The translations under genes were made by a program, and so were the position numbers. 64,000 nucleotides of DNA from the NCBI RefSeq assembly GCF_002798405.1, contig NZ_PGGV01000029.1:62001-126000 (forward strand). Direction: 5' to 3'. Origin of the DNA: Glycomyces xiaoerkulensis (lineage in GTDB: Bacteria; Actinomycetota; Actinomycetes; Mycobacteriales; Micromonosporaceae). Of the stretch, positions 46,301 to 54,107 are shown piece by piece; position 1 is the first letter of the stretch, and every line of letters starts with the position of its first letter. The notes under the pieces were generated by a model. That model made no database searches. It had not been told where the DNA came from and was given only the letters and a program-made list of their open reading frames with translations.

Positions 46301-46924
46301 GCGATGAAGGACCTGGAGATCCGCGGCGCCGGCAACCTGCTGGGCGCCGAGCAGTCCGGCCACATCGCCGACGTCGGCTTCGACCTGTACCTGCGCATGG
46401 TCGGCGAGGCGGTGACCGCCTTCAAGGGCGGCGCCGAGGAGCCGCCGGCGCCGGTCAAGGTCGAACTGCCGCTGGACGCGAACGTGCCGGTCGACTACAT
46501 CGAGGTCGAGCGCCTCCGCCTGGAGATGTACCGCAAGATCTCCGAGGTCCGCGACGAGGCGGAGCTCGAAGGGGTCCGGGAAGAGATGGAGGACCGCTAC
46601 GGGCCCGCGCCCGACCAGGTCCAGACCCTGTTCCACCTGGCCCGCTTCCGGCTCCTGGCCCGCCGCCACGGCCTGACCGACGTCGCCCTCCAGGGCAAGA
46701 ACCTCCGCCTGTCGCCGGTCGAGCTGCCCGACTCCAAGGAGCTGCGCCTGTCCCGCCACTACCCGGAGGCCCACTACAAGGCCCCGGCCGGCCTGATCAG
46801 CATCCCGCGTCCGACCACCTCCCGCATCGGCGGCAAACCGCTGGAGGGCCTCGCCCTGCTCCAATGGACCGCCGACCTCATCACGGACGTGGTGCCGCCG
46901 GTCGAGGCGCCGCAGGTGACCTGA
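43319..46924 (+). CDS. mfd: Transcription-repair coupling factor Mfd
   Basis: Displaces RNA polymerase stalled at DNA lesions and recruits UvrA. The 1201-residue protein shows the UvrB-like N-terminal domains (about 30-450), the CarD-like RNA-polymerase-interaction domain (about 515-610, LRPGDFVVHDAHGVGKYVEM), the RecG-like motor with GDVGYGKTEVA and VVDEEQRFGVEHKEKL, SATPIPRTL, and the C-terminal TRCF domain (about 1040-1150). ATG 43319 follows GAGGGAACACC. The lipoprotein and mazG genes downstream match the common actinobacterial order. Confidence 0.97.
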   Translation: MSEGQASSKLTSLLDATGASPKLARVAELAADSDRPVDIIAVPGARPLAIARAAGHAPGPILVVTATSREAEELTEALGSFVPEDDIALYPAWETLPHERLSPRSDTVGTRLELLHRIHDGDVPRVIVTPVRGALQPQLKGLGALEPVRLRRGDEHDLTELAERLLDLAYERVDLVEKRGEFAVRGGILDLFPPTAQHPLRLEFFGDEVDAIREFSVADQRSLEAADEVRATACRELLLTDRVRARAAELAETHPGLADMCAKLSEGIPAEGMESLMPALVGADHLELFSETLPRETLVIAVEPERIRSRAVDLVATSNEFLEASWTAAAAGAEAPVDLGAGIFRDLAEARQTALGRGQRWWTVSPFSAAPESDPLADELAAITGEGSGAEAADDSITVDLGITEAPRYHGDSAKLTADMRTWTQAGRAVAVVYPALGGAERAAEQLRAAGVGAHLAERPESFRPGEVVACVGTLAVGFVDDAAGVVAVTASDIAGGKALAAQRPRKGKAVKRRGQVDPLELRPGDFVVHDAHGVGKYVEMVRRSIGGAEREYLVIEYAASKRGQPGDRLFVPTDSLDQLTRYVGGEQPTIHKLGGTDWQKTKRRARRAVREIAAELIQLYAARQSSQGHAFEPDTPWQRELEDSFPFIETPDQLSAIIDSKRDMESRVPMDRLVMGDVGYGKTEVAVRAAFKAVQEGKQVAVLVPTTLLASQHYTTFTERMGQFPVRIRQLSRFQSAREAARIQEGIANGDIDILIGTHRLLQAETRFKDLGLIVVDEEQRFGVEHKEKLKALRAAVDVLTMSATPIPRTLEMAVTGIREMSTIATPPEERHPVLTYVGAWESKQVAAAIRRELLRDGQVFYLHNRVESIDRAATRLRELVPEARVAVAHGKMGEGRLEQIMQGFWEGEFDVLVSTTIIESGIDIPNANTLIVERADLLGLSQLHQIRGRVGRSRDRAYAYFLYPPETPLSDTAHERLATIAQHAELGAGMYVAMKDLEIRGAGNLLGAEQSGHIADVGFDLYLRMVGEAVTAFKGGAEEPPAPVKVELPLDANVPVDYIEVERLRLEMYRKISEVRDEAELEGVREEMEDRYGPAPDQVQTLFHLARFRLLARRHGLTDVALQGKNLRLSPVELPDSKELRLSRHYPEAHYKAPAGLISIPRPTTSRIGGKPLEGLALLQWTADLITDVVPPVEAPQVT

Positions 46925-47010
46925 TCGATCCGGCGGGTGGGCGGGGTGGGCGTCGACCGGGCGTGCGACTAACCTCACAGGGGCAGTAGTGGGATTGGAA
47001 GGGAAAGACC

Positions 47011-47601
47011 GTGCGCACATTGAAACTGGCCGGTATCGCCGCAGTCGGGCTGGGAGCGCTGACGGCGTGCTCCTCCAGCATGCAGGGCGCGGCCATGTTC
47101 GTCGGGGACGAGCGGATCACCGAGAACACGATCGACGGCTACGTCGACGAGATCGCCGACCTCACGGTGGAGGAGAGCGGCGGCGCCCTGGAGGATTTCG
47201 ACTACGGCGCCAACCGCGAGCAGGTGGTCATCTGGGTCATGCTGTCCGAGATCGGCCAGCGCGAGGACCTGTCCGAGCCCGACACCTCCCAGGCCACCAG
47301 CGAGCTCCACGGGCTCTTCCTCGAGGCCGAGGGCTACTCCTCGCAGATCTACGAGGGCGCCGAGCCCCGCGAACTCACCGACGCCGAGATCGAGGCCATG
47401 AGTGAGCTCGGCACCGATTTCACCGAGCTGCGGCCCGCCGACCAGGAGAGCCTGATGCAGATGGCCGGCATCTCCGACGCGCTGTCCGGCTACATCGAGG
47501 ATTACGACGTCCGGGTCAATCCGCGCTACGGAGTCGAATCGTTCGACATCGGCAGCGAGGAGCTCGACGGCCTGTTCGAAGTGGAGATCCCGCAGCGTTG
47601 A
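47011..47601 (+). CDS. Putative SurA/PrsA-like lipoprotein
   Basis: A 196-residue exported lipoprotein. The signal peptide ends in the lipobox LTAC with lipidated C20. The mature part resembles the N-terminal helical region of SurA/PrsA chaperone-type proteins (GDERITENTIDGYVDEIADL), with no PPIase domain. GTG start with GGAAGGGAAAG upstream. It overlaps mazG by the TTGA start/stop pair, so the two are coupled. In actinomycetes a similar lipoprotein gene often sits between mfd and mazG; its function is not known. Confidence 0.75.
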   Translation: MRTLKLAGIAAVGLGALTACSSSMQGAAMFVGDERITENTIDGYVDEIADLTVEESGGALEDFDYGANREQVVIWVMLSEIGQREDLSEPDTSQATSELHGLFLEAEGYSSQIYEGAEPRELTDAEIEAMSELGTDFTELRPADQESLMQMAGISDALSGYIEDYDVRVNPRYGVESFDIGSEELDGLFEVEIPQR

Positions 47602-48524
47602 GCACCGTCGTCTGGCTCCTGACCTCGCCGCGCATCCCGGCCGGGCTGCTCACCGTCGATGCCTGGGACGCCCTGCACGAGGCCGAGGCCGTGGCGGCCT
47701 TCCGGGATTCGCCGACCGTCGCGGCCGTGCGCGAGGCCGGGATCGAGGTCCGTCTGGTCGAGGACGCCGCCTCGTTCCTGGAGGAGGGCGGGGTCTGGAT
47801 CGTCTCCGACGACGGCGACGAGGAGCTGCGCGAGGCCCTCGCCGAGTACCTCGCGGGCGGTGAGCTGGAGCTGGAGGTGGTCTACGGGTCGTGGGACCCG
47901 CCCGGGGCGCGCCTGCTCGACCTGGTCGCGGCCGTCGACCAGTTGCACGCCGAGCAGGGCGGCTGCCCGTGGCATCGTGAGCAGACTCACGACTCGCTCG
48001 GGCCGTACCTGCTCGAGGAGGCCTACGAGGTGCTCGACGCGATCGCGGGCGGCGATCCGGCGGAGCTGGAGGAGGAGCTGGGCGACCTGCTGTTCCAGCC
48101 GGTCCTGCACGCCAGGCTGGCCGCCGGGCGCGGGGAGTTCGACGTCGACGACGTCGCCGGCGGGCTGGTCGACAAGATCATCCGGCGGCACCCGCACGTC
48201 TGGGGCGAGGCCGACCCCGATCGGCTCTACGAGCACTGGCACGCGGCCAAGGCCGCCGAGAAGCCCCACCGCACCCACCCGGCCGAGGGCCTGTCCCGCC
48301 AGTTGCCGTCGCTGGCGCTCGCCTCGAAGGTCATCGACCGCTTCGCGGACGCCGGGACCCCGCTGGATCTGCCGGCCCCGCCCGAGGGCTGCGGGCCCGG
48401 GGCCGAGGAGGTGGGGGAGTTCCTTCTCTCAGCCGTGGCCGCGGCGAAGGCCGCCGGCGTCGAGCCCGAACTGGCCCTGCGGCGGGCGCTGATCGATAAA
48501 GCGGGTCTTGACCAGCGAACCTGA
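47598..48524 (+). CDS. mazG: MazG nucleotide pyrophosphohydrolase with N-terminal extension
   Basis: A 308-residue protein that should hydrolyse nucleoside triphosphates (including damaged ones) to monophosphates. The MazG domain covers about 110-250: GGCPWHREQTHDSL, LLEEAYEVLDAI and LEEELGDLLFQPVLHA with the acidic metal-binding residues. The usual CPWD reads CPWH here. The first 100 residues form an extension seen in actinobacterial MazG. TTG start overlapping the lipoprotein stop (TTGA) suggests translational coupling. Confidence 0.88.
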   Translation: MSTVVWLLTSPRIPAGLLTVDAWDALHEAEAVAAFRDSPTVAAVREAGIEVRLVEDAASFLEEGGVWIVSDDGDEELREALAEYLAGGELELEVVYGSWDPPGARLLDLVAAVDQLHAEQGGCPWHREQTHDSLGPYLLEEAYEVLDAIAGGDPAELEEELGDLLFQPVLHARLAAGRGEFDVDDVAGGLVDKIIRRHPHVWGEADPDRLYEHWHAAKAAEKPHRTHPAEGLSRQLPSLALASKVIDRFADAGTPLDLPAPPEGCGPGAEEVGEFLLSAVAAAKAAGVEPELALRRALIDKAGLDQRT

Positions 48525-48602
48525 TAATGTAGCCGTGACCGAGGGTAACGAGAGTTCACCGGGAAGCAACGTAGCTGACTTAACAGTACCGTTCGGCTGG
48601 GC

Positions 48603-48631
48603 TTAACAATGGGCCCGAAGTTTGCTACGGT
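48603..48631 (+). promoter_or_regulatory. Promoter of the ectABCD operon
   Basis: TTAACA and TACGGT hexamers are separated by exactly 17 bases. The predicted first transcribed base lies at or next to ATG 48639, implying a leaderless ectA message. A second CTTAACA lies 23 bases upstream (48579-48585) and may be part of a regulatory repeat. Confidence 0.65.
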
Positions 48632-48638
48632 CGTTCAC

Positions 48639-49199
48639 ATGCCACCCGGTGACGCAAGTGACGCAGGCTCGTTGGAGCCTGCCACCCAGGTCCAAGGTAC
48701 GGAGGCCCGTGGAGACGGGTTGACCTTCGGTCAGCCGACCGTCTCCGACGGGCCGCGATTGTGGGAACTCGTCAACCAGGCGGGTAACCTCGACGTCAAC
48801 AGCAGGTACGCTTACCTGCTGTGGTGCCGCGATTTCGCCGGCACCTCCGTCGTCGCCCGCGATGCCGCGGGTCGTGCGGCGGGCTTCATCACCGGTTACC
48901 TCCGGCCGTCCGCGCCCGATGTCTACTTCGTGTGGCAGGTCGCGGTGGCTTCGGACCACCGTCGCCGGGGTCTGGCGCGGCGCATGCTCGACCATGTGGT
49001 CGATGCGCTTCGTCCCCATGGGGTTCGCTTCGTGGAGACGACAGTAACTCCGGACAATAAAGCGTCCATGCGGCTGTTCGAATCGTTCGCCGAGGCGAAC
49101 GGTACGGCGATGAGCTTGGACGTGCTGTTCTCTGAGCAGGAGCTCGGCTCCGGTCACGAGCCGGAGGTGCTTCACCGCATCGGTCCGCTCGCGGACTGA
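48639..49199 (+). CDS. ectA: Diaminobutyrate acetyltransferase EctA
   Basis: Second step of ectoine synthesis: acetylation of L-2,4-diaminobutyrate at N-gamma. The 186-residue GNAT protein has LWELVNQAGNLDVNSRYAYL, the EctA-specific SAPDVYFVWQVAV, the acetyl-CoA loop DHRRRGLARRML and ETTVTPDNKASMRLFES. ATG 48639 is preferred to ATG 48609, because the latter lies within the spacer of a good -35/-10 promoter and no ribosome binding site is present. First gene of ectABCD; the ectB start is about 104 bases downstream. Confidence 0.95.
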   Translation: MPPGDASDAGSLEPATQVQGTEARGDGLTFGQPTVSDGPRLWELVNQAGNLDVNSRYAYLLWCRDFAGTSVVARDAAGRAAGFITGYLRPSAPDVYFVWQVAVASDHRRRGLARRMLDHVVDALRPHGVRFVETTVTPDNKASMRLFESFAEANGTAMSLDVLFSEQELGSGHEPEVLHRIGPLAD

Positions 49200-49302
49200 G
49201 CCCCGCCCTACCCGGGCACCGACAAGTGCCGGCCCGGGTATGTGCCCGGCGGCGAGTCGCCGGGAAGCGGAGAGCAGCCAATCAGGCCGACCAAAAGAGA
49301 CA

Positions 49303-50562
49303 ATGCAGGTTTTCGAACAGGTCGAATCAGAAGTCCGTTCCTACTGCCGGGGCTGGCCCACGGTGTTCACCACCGCGCGGGGCAGCACCATCACCGATGA
49401 GTCCGGGAAGTCGTACATCGACTTCTTCGCCGGAGCGGGGACGCTCAACTACGGTCACAACCATCCGGCGCTGAAGAAGGCGCTCCTCGACTATCTGGCC
49501 GAGGACAACGTCATCCACTCGCTGGACATGTACTCGGACGCGAAACGGAAGTTCCTCGAGACCTTCAAGGAAGTGATCCTGGAGCCGAGGGACCTGGACT
49601 ACAAGGTCCAATTCCCGGGCCCGGCCGGCAACAACGCCGTCGAGGCCGCGCTCAAGCTCGCCCGGAAGTACACCGGCAGCGAGACCATCATCTCCTTCAC
49701 CAACGGCTTCCACGGGATGACCCTGGGCGCCCTGGCCGTCACCGGGAACTCGATGAAGCGCGGGGGCGCGGGCGTGCCGCTCAACCACGGCACCACCATG
49801 CCCTTCGACAACTACATGGACGGGCAGACGCCCGACTTCCTGTGGCTCCGCAGCCTCCTCGAGGACCCCGGCTCCGGGCTCGACAAGCCCGCCGCGGTCA
49901 TCGTCGAGACCGTCCAGGGCGAGGGCGGCATCAACGTCGCCTCCTCCGAGTGGCTGCGCGGGCTCCAGGACGTGTGCCACGAGCACGACATGCTGTTCAT
50001 CGTCGACGACATCCAGATGGGCTGCGGCCGCACCGGTCCGTTCTTCTCGTTCGAGCGCGCCGGCATCAAGCCCGACATCGTGACGCTGTCCAAGTCGCTG
50101 TCGGGCCTGGGCCTGCCGTTCGCCGTCACGCTCATGAGGGAGCACCTCGACGTGTGGGACCCGGGCGAGCACAACGGCACCTTCCGCGGCTACGCGCCGG
50201 CGTTCGTCACCGCCACCGCGGCGCTGGACCTGTTCTGGCGCGACGACCAGTTCACCAAGGCCGTCGAAATCAAGGCCGAGTGGCTCGACGGCGAGCTGCG
50301 GAAGATCGTCGAGGCCCACCCCGAGCTGGGCCTGTCGACCCGCGGCCAGGGGCTGGCCCGCGGCCTGGTCTTCGAAGAGCCCGAGCTCGCGGGGCAGACG
50401 TGCCGCGAGTGCTTCGAGAACGGCCTGCTGATGGAGACTTCGGGCGCCGAGGACGAGGTGGTCAAGTTCCTGCCGCCGCTGAACACGTCCTACGAGGAGT
50501 TCGAGCAGGGCGTCGCGATCCTCCGCGACGCGGTCAAGACCATTGCGAAGGAGCACGCATGA
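49303..50562 (+). CDS. ectB: Diaminobutyrate-2-oxoglutarate transaminase EctB
   Basis: First step of ectoine synthesis: PLP-dependent transfer of an amino group from glutamate to aspartate semialdehyde. The 419-residue class III aminotransferase shows the N-terminal EctB stretch [17 protein letters not shown], the PLP-phosphate region, [12 protein letters not shown], and the Schiff-base lysine K264 in [10 protein letters not shown]. Start ATG 49303 gives the family's normal N-terminus; only a weak AAAGAGA site precedes it. The stop overlaps ectC by ATGA. Confidence 0.97.
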   Translation: MQVFEQVESEVRSYCRGWPTVFTTARGSTITDESGKSYIDFFAGAGTLNYGHNHPALKKALLDYLAEDNVIHSLDMYSDAKRKFLETFKEVILEPRDLDYKVQFPGPAGNNAVEAALKLARKYTGSETIISFTNGFHGMTLGALAVTGNSMKRGGAGVPLNHGTTMPFDNYMDGQTPDFLWLRSLLEDPGSGLDKPAAVIVETVQGEGGINVASSEWLRGLQDVCHEHDMLFIVDDIQMGCGRTGPFFSFERAGIKPDIVTLSKSLSGLGLPFAVTLMREHLDVWDPGEHNGTFRGYAPAFVTATAALDLFWRDDQFTKAVEIKAEWLDGELRKIVEAHPELGLSTRGQGLARGLVFEEPELAGQTCRECFENGLLMETSGAEDEVVKFLPPLNTSYEEFEQGVAILRDAVKTIAKEHA

Positions 50563-50972
50563 TCGTCCGTCGTCTCTCCGACCTGGTGGGCACCGAAAAC
50601 GACGTCGAAGGCAACGACCGGGACCGGGCCAAGGGCACCTGGCGCTCCAGGCGCCTGCTCTTGGCCCGGGACCGGGTCGGGTTCTCAATGCATGACACGG
50701 TCCTGTTCGCGGGTACCTCGACGACGATGCAGTACGCGAACCACACCGAGGCCGTCTACGTGATCGAGGGCAGCGGGAAGCTCCACGACCGCGAGACCGG
50801 CGACGTCCACGAGCTGTCGCCGGGGACGATGTATCTCCTCAACGGCGGCGAAAAACACACCCTGGTCGCCGAAACCGACGTACGGTGCGTGTGTGTGTTC
50901 AATCCACCGGTGACTGGAAGGGAGGTCCACGACGAGAACGGCGTTTACCCATTGTTGACCGAAGACGACTGA
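50559..50972 (+). CDS. ectC: L-ectoine synthase EctC
   Basis: Closes the ring of N-gamma-acetyldiaminobutyrate to give ectoine. The 137-residue cupin has the EctC start [16 protein letters not shown], metal-site residues in [18 protein letters not shown], and [19 protein letters not shown]. It overlaps the ectB stop (ATGA), so the two are translationally coupled; ectD follows after 17 bases. Confidence 0.97.
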   Translation: MIVRRLSDLVGTENDVEGNDRDRAKGTWRSRRLLLARDRVGFSMHDTVLFAGTSTTMQYANHTEAVYVIEGSGKLHDRETGDVHELSPGTMYLLNGGEKHTLVAETDVRCVCVFNPPVTGREVHDENGVYPLLTEDD

Positions 50973-50989
50973 TGAAGGAGTGAGGAACC

Positions 50990-51877
50990 ATGTCACCCCG
51001 CGACAGTTATCCGACGCGGGTCGCCAAGGAGCCGCAGCTTATCTACCGCAACGACGACCCGGCCGTGTGGGGCAAGCCCGACGACGGTCCGCTCGATGCG
51101 GAGCAGCTCGACGCTCACGAGGCGAACGGATTCACCGACATCGCCCAGCTTCTCGAGCCCGACGAGCTCGAGGCTGCGCAGGGGGAGCTGCACCGGCTGC
51201 TGCAGGACTCCTCCCTTGACGGGGATGAACGGGTGATCCGGGAGAAAGACTCCAAAGAAGTCCGTTCGGTGTTCGAAGTCCACAAGATCTCGGAATACTT
51301 CGCCGAGCTGCTCCGCGACGAGCGGATCGCCGGCACGGCCCGACAGATCCTGGGATCGGACGTCTATATCCACCAGAGCCGAGTGAACTACAAACCCGGC
51401 TTCGGTGGCAATCCTTTCTACTGGCACTCAGATTTCGAGACCTGGCACGCAGAAGACGGCATGCCCAGGCCGCGCGCGGTCAGCCTCTCGCTGGCGCTGA
51501 CCGATAACTACCATCACAACGGCTCGCTGATGATCATGCCCGGATCGCACAAGACCTTCGTGTCATGTGTGGGCGAGACTCCAGACGACTACTACAAGTC
51601 GTCGCTCAAACAGCAGAAGATCGGGACGCCCGACGAGACCTCCCTGCGTCTGCTCGCCGACAAGCACGGCATCAAACAATTCACCGGCGACGCCGGCTCG
51701 GCCATCTGGTTCGACAGCAACTGCATGCACGGTTCGAACGGCAATATCACGCCGTTCCCGCGCTCGAACCTGTTCATCGTGTTCAACAGCGTCGACAACG
51801 CGCTGGCCGAGCCCTTCGCCGCGAAGTCGCCGAGACCGGAGTTCCTCGGTTCTCGCGACTGGAAGGTCCTGCGCTAA
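50990..51877 (+). CDS. ectD: Ectoine 5-hydroxylase EctD
   Basis: Fe(II)/2-oxoglutarate dioxygenase that turns ectoine into 5-hydroxyectoine. The 295-residue protein has the iron ligands H146 and D148 (YWHSDFETWH) and H247 (CMHGSNGN), and the family motif RPRAVSLSLALTDNYHHNGSL. GAAGGAGTGAGG precedes the ATG. Last gene of the operon; a strong terminator follows. The cell can therefore make both ectoine and hydroxyectoine as osmoprotectants. Confidence 0.97.
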   Translation: MSPRDSYPTRVAKEPQLIYRNDDPAVWGKPDDGPLDAEQLDAHEANGFTDIAQLLEPDELEAAQGELHRLLQDSSLDGDERVIREKDSKEVRSVFEVHKISEYFAELLRDERIAGTARQILGSDVYIHQSRVNYKPGFGGNPFYWHSDFETWHAEDGMPRPRAVSLSLALTDNYHHNGSLMIMPGSHKTFVSCVGETPDDYYKSSLKQQKIGTPDETSLRLLADKHGIKQFTGDAGSAIWFDSNCMHGSNGNITPFPRSNLFIVFNSVDNALAEPFAAKSPRPEFLGSRDWKVLR

Positions 51878-51893
51878 CGCGCCGAGACCCCTA

Positions 51894-51934
51894 CGCCGCG
51901 GCCCCGACTCGCAGAGTCGGGGCCGCGGCGTTTT
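51894..51934 (+). terminator. Intrinsic terminator of ectABCD
   Basis: Perfect 17-bp stem (CGCCGCGGCCCCGACTC and its complement) with loop GCA, followed by TTTT, 17 bases after the ectD stop. One of the best terminators in the window. Confidence 0.9.
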
Positions 51935-52143
51935 CGGCCGCCGGAGGGCGCATCCGCCCGATACATTGACTCGCTTCGATATTATGGGTGACAATGGGCG
52001 TCTCGGCCATCGCGTCGGCGCCGGTGCGCGCCGTAGGCGAGGGAGCGGGTCGGGGGCGGCGCCCGAGCAGTACGGGCGACCGTTCGTTCCGGGCCGGGAC
52101 GAACCTTCCATACCCCTCGAGAACCCTCGGATTGGAGTCCCCC

Positions 52144-52989
52144 ATGCCCGACCTCGCCGGTCGCAGCACGAAGACCCTCCTGGCCGCCGTCGCCGGACTC
52201 CTGTCGTCGCTGTTCATCGCCGCGCCGACCGGAGCCGACCACCCCGAGCCCGAACCCCGCAACTACACCGTTTCCTTCCCCGGCGGGCACCCGTGCACCA
52301 TCTTCGACATCAGCGGCGACATCCGGTGGGCGGCCACACACCCGCCCGAGCAGTCGACCGTCGCCGTCACCGGCACGCCGGGCGTCAGCGTGATCGATCC
52401 GCACCCGGACAACCCCTGCGACTCGAGCCCGGTGCCCGACTTCCAGGTCGAGTACACCTTCTCCGGCTCGGGCGACGAGCTGGGAGAGCACATCGAGCCG
52501 GCCGGCTGGGACCACATGGAGCCCTTCGAGTTCACCTTCGCCTCCGACACCGCGATCGACACCGTCGAGATCGCCGCCTGCCTGCCGCCGAGCCCGGAAG
52601 GCCCGACCGGCCCCGACCGCTGCGGCGAATCCGAGACGGTCGGCATCGACGACGTCCCCCGCCCTCCGCACTGCGAATACACCTACACCGTCGACCGGTG
52701 GGACGGCGGCTTCAACGCCGAGATAGCGGTGACCCCGCTGGTCAGGGACTCCACCGGGTGGAGCATCTACGTCCCCCTCGCCGACGACTTCACGGTCATC
52801 ACCGCCTGGAACGCCGAATGGAGCGTGGGCGGCCTGTACCTGATGATGGAAGACGCCCACTGGAACGGCGAGATACCGGTCGGCGAGGCCGCGCAGGTCG
52901 GCTTCATGGGCACCGGTGAGGCGCCGCCGCCCTCGGAGATAGAGGTCTACATGCACGGCTACACCTGCGCCGACTCGGAGACGGTCTGA
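52144..52989 (+). CDS. Secreted protein with CBM2-like C-terminal domain
   Basis: A 281-residue exported protein of unknown function. The signal peptide covers about residues 1-35 (ending APTGA). The middle part (40-180) is Cys-containing beta-type sequence I do not recognise (NYTVSFPGGHPCTIFDISGD). The C-terminal 95 residues, bounded by two Cys (HCEYTYTVDRWDGGFNAEIAV to YTC), look like a diverged CBM2 cellulose-binding module, with TAWNAEWSVGG and AHWNGEIPVGEAAQVGF. There is no catalytic domain. ATG 52144 follows TTGGAGTCCCCC. It could be an accessory protein for plant polysaccharide use. Confidence 0.7.
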   Translation: MPDLAGRSTKTLLAAVAGLLSSLFIAAPTGADHPEPEPRNYTVSFPGGHPCTIFDISGDIRWAATHPPEQSTVAVTGTPGVSVIDPHPDNPCDSSPVPDFQVEYTFSGSGDELGEHIEPAGWDHMEPFEFTFASDTAIDTVEIAACLPPSPEGPTGPDRCGESETVGIDDVPRPPHCEYTYTVDRWDGGFNAEIAVTPLVRDSTGWSIYVPLADDFTVITAWNAEWSVGGLYLMMEDAHWNGEIPVGEAAQVGFMGTGEAPPPSEIEVYMHGYTCADSETV

Positions 52990-53043
52990 GGCGCCGAACC
53001 CACTCGAGACCGACGCCGACGGCCCCTCCTCGATCGGTCGGGA

Positions 53044-53078
53044 CGGGCCGGTTGCGGAGAAGGTCCGGAACCGGCCCG
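53044..53078 (+). terminator. Possible terminator after CBM2-like gene
   Basis: A 10-bp perfect stem (CGGGCCGGTT with AACCGGCCCG) around a 15-nt loop, 55 bases after the stop codon; no T-run. Confidence 0.4.
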
Positions 53079-53309
53079 GCACGTCCGGATACGCGGGGAC
53101 GGCGACGGGGTTGCCCGGGCGGCGCTGAAATCCGGGGGTCGGTCGAGGCCTGCGCCACCGGCGCCGACCCGCGAGGCGTCCGGTGACGAACCGATGGCCC
53201 CTGTCATCCCCAAGGCGCGCCCAGGACCAGGCAGGATCGCGCTGAGAAGACCGCCCCTTCGCCGTCCGGTCGCCTCAGCGGCCGCGTGGCCGCGATCACG
53301 GGAGCCCGT

Positions 53310-53339
53310 TTGCAGCGGCATGAGCGGATCCGGTACTCT
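53310..53339 (+). promoter_or_regulatory. Promoter of tRNA-Gln
   Basis: TTGCAG and TACTCT hexamers with an 18-base spacer; the predicted start lies about 36 bases before the mature tRNA 5' end. Confidence 0.6.
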
Positions 53340-53381
53340 AGGTCCGCGTCGGACGGCGGATTTCCTTCGTCCGAACACCAT

Positions 53382-53456
53382 TGGGGTATGGTGTAATTGG
53401 CAACACAGCGGTTTCTGGTACCGTCGTTCTTGGTTCGAGTCCAGGTACCCCAGCCA
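53382..53456 (+). tRNA. tRNA-Gln (anticodon CTG)
   Basis: A full cloverleaf folds. The acceptor arm TGGGGTA pairs with TACCCCA; the D-arm holds GTGTAATTGGCAACAC; the anticodon stem GCGGT/ACCGT encloses loop TTCTGGT with anticodon CTG at 53415-53417, reading CAG (Gln); the T-arm contains GGTTCGAGTCC. The discriminator G at 53453 is followed by an encoded CCA. The U1-A72 first pair is typical of tRNA-Gln. A T-rich terminator follows at once. Confidence 0.97.
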
Positions 53457-53466
53457 CTGACTTGTG

Positions 53467-53492
53467 AAGGGCCGCGTACCGCGGCCCTTTTT
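53467..53492 (+). terminator. Terminator of tRNA-Gln
   Basis: A 10-bp stem (AAGGGCCGCG/CGCGGCCCTT) with loop TAC, ending in a run of five T, 10 bases after the tRNA CCA end. Confidence 0.9.
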
Positions 53493-53536
53493 GTTCTTAT
53501 AGGCAGTCGAGCTTCGGCGCAGCGCACGTGTAGAAG

Positions 53537-54076
53537 TCAGCCGTTCGCGTCACCGTCTGTCAGGGCCTGGGCCAGTTTTGTGAAGTATTGCTCGGCAACC
53601 TCGGGAGAGTTGAACAAGCATCCCGCGATGTCGCTGTAGCCGTCTCTGAGCATGTCGAGCCATTCCTTGAGGTCCCACAGGTGTTCGCACGCCGGGTGGG
53701 TGGTGTCGGGCCGGTCGTCGAAGCTGAGGTAGTGATCGGCAGAGAGCAGTTCGGCCATCCGAGTCGCGGCAGACGTGAAGCGAAGCGCCCCTGAGAGATA
53801 GGCGCTGGCGGCTTCGCGAGCCCGAGTGAACACCGCCTCGGGAAGGTCCGATAGATCGACTTCCAACTCCTCGATGACCGACGGTACGAGTTCGCGGACT
53901 TCGCATGTCGCGTCGCTTGCCTGTCCAGCCAACTCCCTCAGCGCTTGCGAGTCGAGCCCGCGAGCCAACGCGTGGGCGGCCTCCAACGGCAGGTCAAGAT
54001 CGGAGTCAAGGTCGTAGAGGTAGTCCTCCAGGGCACGTTTCAGTTGTTCCACCTGACCATTGTTCCGCACGTCCAT
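53537..54076 (-). CDS. Hypothetical helical protein, lower GC than its surroundings
   Basis: I do not recognise this family with certainty. The 179-residue product is acidic and mostly helical (QVEQLKRALEDYLYDLDSDL, then FTRAREAASAYLSGALRF and EHLWDLKEWLDMLRDGYSD), without signal or membrane segments. Codon use is visibly less GC-biased than in all nearby genes (frequent T or A in third position), suggesting horizontal gain. It lies just past the tRNA-Gln gene, a common integration site. ATG 54076 is chosen; a TTG at 54094 with GGAGAGGG upstream is a real alternative. Confidence 0.65.
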   Translation of the reverse strand: MDVRNNGQVEQLKRALEDYLYDLDSDLDLPLEAAHALARGLDSQALRELAGQASDATCEVRELVPSVIEELEVDLSDLPEAVFTRAREAASAYLSGALRFTSAATRMAELLSADHYLSFDDRPDTTHPACEHLWDLKEWLDMLRDGYSDIAGCLFNSPEVAEQYFTKLAQALTDGDANG

Positions 54077-54107
54077 GCTGGGACCCCAGTGCAAGGCCCT
54101 CTCCGGC

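Larger units (their letters stand above)
52990..53381. other. Intergenic region upstream of tRNA-Gln
   Basis: These 392 bases hold a possible hairpin terminator (53044-53078) for the secreted CBM2-like gene and a clear tRNA promoter (53310-53339). Between them I see no gene that I can support; open frames here lack ribosome binding sites and family resemblance. Confidence 0.6.

Noticed and set aside
48609-48638. ATG 48609 as the ectA start
   Set aside because: It falls in the spacer between a good -35 and -10 box and has no ribosome binding site; ATG 48639 fits the promoter and the family N-terminus.
53432-53456. tRNA-Gln 3' end as attachment site of a large mobile island
   Set aside because: No second copy of the tRNA 3' end (GGTTCGAGTCCAGG) and no integrase gene were seen in the window; only a single atypical gene follows.
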